From positions 1-6,292 of the forward strand of contig JALOLM010000138.1 in the NCBI GenBank assembly GCA_025455985.1: a stretch of DNA of 6,292 nt, read 5' to 3'. Positions 4,137 through 6,292 of the stretch are shown piece after piece. The first letter of the stretch is position 1. Every line of letters starts with the position of its first letter. The notes beneath the pieces are model-generated. The model was not told the origin of the DNA and searched no databases. It saw only the letters and a list, made by a program, of their open reading frames with translations. Source of the DNA: Candidatus Nanopelagicales bacterium. GTDB lineage: Bacteria > Actinomycetota > Actinomycetes > S36-B12 > UBA10799. A program made the position numbers and the translations under genes.

Positions 4137-6292
4137 ATGGATCACACGACTATCCGGCTCATCATCGGATTGCTGCTAGTTGTCGCTGTTGCCGCCATCG
4201 CGGGCAAGCGGGCTTTGACTCTGTTCAAACTGATCACATCCGGTCAGGCCACGGTCGATCGTCCTGAGAGCCGACCAGCCGCCCTGGAGTCCCAGGCGAC
4301 CGAGGTGCTGGGCCAGAAGAAATTGCTCCAGTGGAGTGTGCCTGGCATCGCGCACGTGTTCGCCATGTGGGGCTTCATCATCTTGACGCTCACCATCATC
4401 GAGACCCTCGGCGCAGTGTTCATCGCCCAGGACTTCGCCATCCCGTTCATCGGGCGCTGGGCAGTCATCGGCTTCATCGAAGACGTGTTCATCCTGCTCG
4501 TGCTCATCGGCCTGGTGATCTTCGCGATCATCCGGTTGCGCACCCAGCCGGCCAAGCAGGGCCGATACTCCCGGTTCTTCGGCTCCCACACCGGCGCCGC
4601 CTGGCTGGTCCTGTTCATGATCTTCAACGTCATCTGGACGCTGTGGGTCTCCCGCGCCGCGCAGTACAACGTGTCCGAGTACACCCTCGAGGAGGGTGAG
4701 TACCTGCAGGCGTTCCCGTTCCACGCCTCCGGCGGCGCGTTCGCCACCGAGTGGCTGGCCGGCCTGCTCTACCCGCTGGGCCTGGTGGCCAACGAGTGGA
4801 TCGAGACGTTCTTCCTGCTGCTCAACCTCGCCATCGTTTTCGGCTTCCTCGTGCTGGTCCTGTACAGCAAGCACCTGCACATCTTCCTGGCCCCGATCAA
4901 CGTCGGCGCCAAGCGCCAGCCCGACGCCCTCGGCCCGCTCATGCCCATGTACTCGGGCACCGAGAAGATCGACTTCGAGGACCCGGCCGACGACGCCACG
5001 TTCGGCCGCGGACGGATCGAGGACTTCACATGGAAGGGCATGCTCGACATGGCCACCTGCACCGAGTGCGGGCGATGCCAGAGCCAGTGCCCGGCCTGGA
5101 ACACCGGCAAGCCGTTGTCGCCCAAGTTGATGATCATGGACCTGCGCGACCACATGTTCGCCTCGGCTCCCTACCTGCTGGCCACGGCCGGCGCCGGCAA
5201 GCGCGACGAGATGGGCGAGCGCAACGAGGAGGTCCTGGCCAAGGTCGGCGAGAAGGTCGCCACCGAGGTGCAGCGGCCGCTGGTCGGTGAGCGCGACTTC
5301 GACGAGCACCGCGAGACCGACGGTTATGACGCCGCCGGGCACCGCAGTCACGAGGGTCCGGTCATCGATGTGGACGCGCTGTGGAGTTGCACGACCTGCG
5401 GGGCGTGCGTCGAGCAGTGCCCGGTGGACATCGAGCACATCGACCACTTCGTGGACATGCGCCGCAACCAGGTGATGATCGAGTCGGAGTTCCCGGCCGA
5501 GCTCGGCGGTCTGTTCAAGAACGTGGAGCAGAAGGGCAACCCGTGGGGCATGAACGCCTCGCTGCGTAACGCCTGGATCGAAGAAGTCGACTTCGAGGTG
5601 CCCGTGTTCGGCGCCGAGGGCGAGGACGAGATTCCCGCCGACGTCGAGTACCTGTTCTGGGTCGGCTGCGCCGGCGCCTACGAGGACCGCGCGAAGGCCA
5701 CGACCAAGGCGGTCGCCGAACTGCTCAATGAGGCCGGCGTGAAGTACATGGTGCTCGGTGAGGGCGAGACCTGCACCGGCGACCCGGTGCGCCGCGCCGG
5801 CAACGAGTTCCTCTTCCAGATGCAGGCGATGCAGAACGTCGAGATGCTCAACGAGATCAAGGCACGCAAGATCGTCGTGACCTGCCCGCATTGCCTGAAC
5901 ACCATCGGCCGGGAGTACCCGCAGGTCGGCGGCGACTACGAGGTCGTGCACCACACGCAGTTGCTCGCGAATCTGGTGGACAACGGCCGGTTGACCCCTG
6001 TGAAGCATGTGGACGAGAAGGTCACCTACCACGACCCGTGCTACCTGGGCCGGCACAACAAGGTTTACGTGCCGCCGCGTGAGCTGGTCGCCGGTGTGCC
6101 GGGCGTGACGATGGTCGAGATGGAACGCCACGCCGAGAAGTCGTTCTGCTGCGGCGCTGGCGGCGCTCGCATGTGGATGGAGGAGACGCTCGGGACCCGG
6201 GTCAACATGAACCGCACCGACGAGGCGCTGGGCACCGGGGCCACCACGGTCGCGGTCGGCTGCCCGTTCTGCAACGTGATGATCAGCGACGG
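4137..6292 (+). CDS. Membrane-bound Fe-S oxidoreductase, NarI-like plus HdrD-like (partial, C-terminus off the right edge)
   Basis: 718 codons are visible and the frame is open at the right edge. The N-terminal part is membrane-embedded, with hydrophobic segments near residues 6-23, 71-96, 106-134, 153-172 and 221-244, like nitrate reductase gamma (NarI) domains that bind haem b. His73, His151, His246 and His248 are candidate ligands. A soluble part follows with two [4Fe-4S] motifs: Cys308/311/314/318-Pro and Cys418/421/424/428-Pro. Two cysteine-rich CCG-type domains come next. The first has Cys511, Cys546, Cys583 and Cys586. The second has Cys635 (HDPCYLGRHN), Cys671-Cys672-Gly and Cys709/712. 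This order matches heterodisulfide-reductase-like proteins such as mycobacterial Rv0338c, annotated as an iron-sulfur-binding reductase; that comparison is from memory. The likely role is electron transfer between the quinone pool and an unknown partner, with the Fe-S part probably on the cytoplasmic side. The start is supported by GGGAGG 5 bases upstream. All motif cysteines are present. Confidence 0.92.
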   Translation, partial: MDHTTIRLIIGLLLVVAVAAIAGKRALTLFKLITSGQATVDRPESRPAALESQATEVLGQKKLLQWSVPGIAHVFAMWGFIILTLTIIETLGAVFIAQDFAIPFIGRWAVIGFIEDVFILLVLIGLVIFAIIRLRTQPAKQGRYSRFFGSHTGAAWLVLFMIFNVIWTLWVSRAAQYNVSEYTLEEGEYLQAFPFHASGGAFATEWLAGLLYPLGLVANEWIETFFLLLNLAIVFGFLVLVLYSKHLHIFLAPINVGAKRQPDALGPLMPMYSGTEKIDFEDPADDATFGRGRIEDFTWKGMLDMATCTECGRCQSQCPAWNTGKPLSPKLMIMDLRDHMFASAPYLLATAGAGKRDEMGERNEEVLAKVGEKVATEVQRPLVGERDFDEHRETDGYDAAGHRSHEGPVIDVDALWSCTTCGACVEQCPVDIEHIDHFVDMRRNQVMIESEFPAELGGLFKNVEQKGNPWGMNASLRNAWIEEVDFEVPVFGAEGEDEIPADVEYLFWVGCAGAYEDRAKATTKAVAELLNEAGVKYMVLGEGETCTGDPVRRAGNEFLFQMQAMQNVEMLNEIKARKIVVTCPHCLNTIGREYPQVGGDYEVVHHTQLLANLVDNGRLTPVKHVDEKVTYHDPCYLGRHNKVYVPPRELVAGVPGVTMVEMERHAEKSFCCGAGGARMWMEETLGTRVNMNRTDEALGTGATTVAVGCPFCNVMISD

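Noticed and set aside
4176..6131. A 651-codon open frame on the minus strand opposite the Fe-S reductase gene
   Set aside because: Its translation is low-complexity (His, Val, Leu, Glu, Asp-rich), with no recognisable domain, and it lies wholly antisense to a well-supported gene. Long antisense frames of this kind are expected in GC-rich coding DNA.

Overview
This window is gene-dense, GC-rich DNA. It is most likely chromosomal sequence from an actinobacterium (Actinomycetota), although nothing here fixes the genus. Supporting signs are strong G/C bias at third codon positions, GTG starts, two apparently leaderless starts with TANNNT -10 elements, and a membrane-anchored Fe-S reductase with the architecture of mycobacterial Rv0338c. 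No rRNA, tRNA, insertion sequence, CRISPR array or attachment site was seen.

Left part (1 to 2909, minus strand). Four genes are read right to left: a class I polyphosphate kinase 2 (2909 to 2097), a 172-residue histidine-containing membrane protein of unknown function (2053 to 1535), a CopC-type periplasmic copper protein (1494 to 961), and a CopD-family copper membrane protein (from 971, running off the left edge). Gaps are 43 and 40 bases, and copC and copD overlap by 11 bases, so the four could form one transcription unit. The first two genes each show TANNNT exactly 7 bases before the start codon and no Shine-Dalgarno sequence, so each may also have its own leaderless promoter. The last three genes form a copper-handling cassette: CopC carries an intact histidine-brace-type Cu(II) site, and CopD is the presumed membrane partner. 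The kinase links polyphosphate, a metal chelator and phosphate store, to this cassette by position.

Middle (2910 to 4136). A 114-base divergent intergenic region leads to a plus-strand membrane acyltransferase of the Acyl_transf_3 / COG3594 type (3024 to 4079). Its substrate is unknown.

Right part (4137 to the right edge, plus strand). A large gene encodes a membrane-bound Fe-S oxidoreductase: a NarI-like membrane domain, two [4Fe-4S] ferredoxin-type motifs and two cysteine-rich CCG domains. The visible 718 codons are still open at the right edge. It is probably a respiratory-chain-linked electron-transfer protein.

No wholly new system is evident. The points most worth a second look are the ppk2-copper linkage, the uncharacterised membrane protein between ppk2 and copC, the paired leaderless promoters, and two substituted conserved positions in the acyltransferase.
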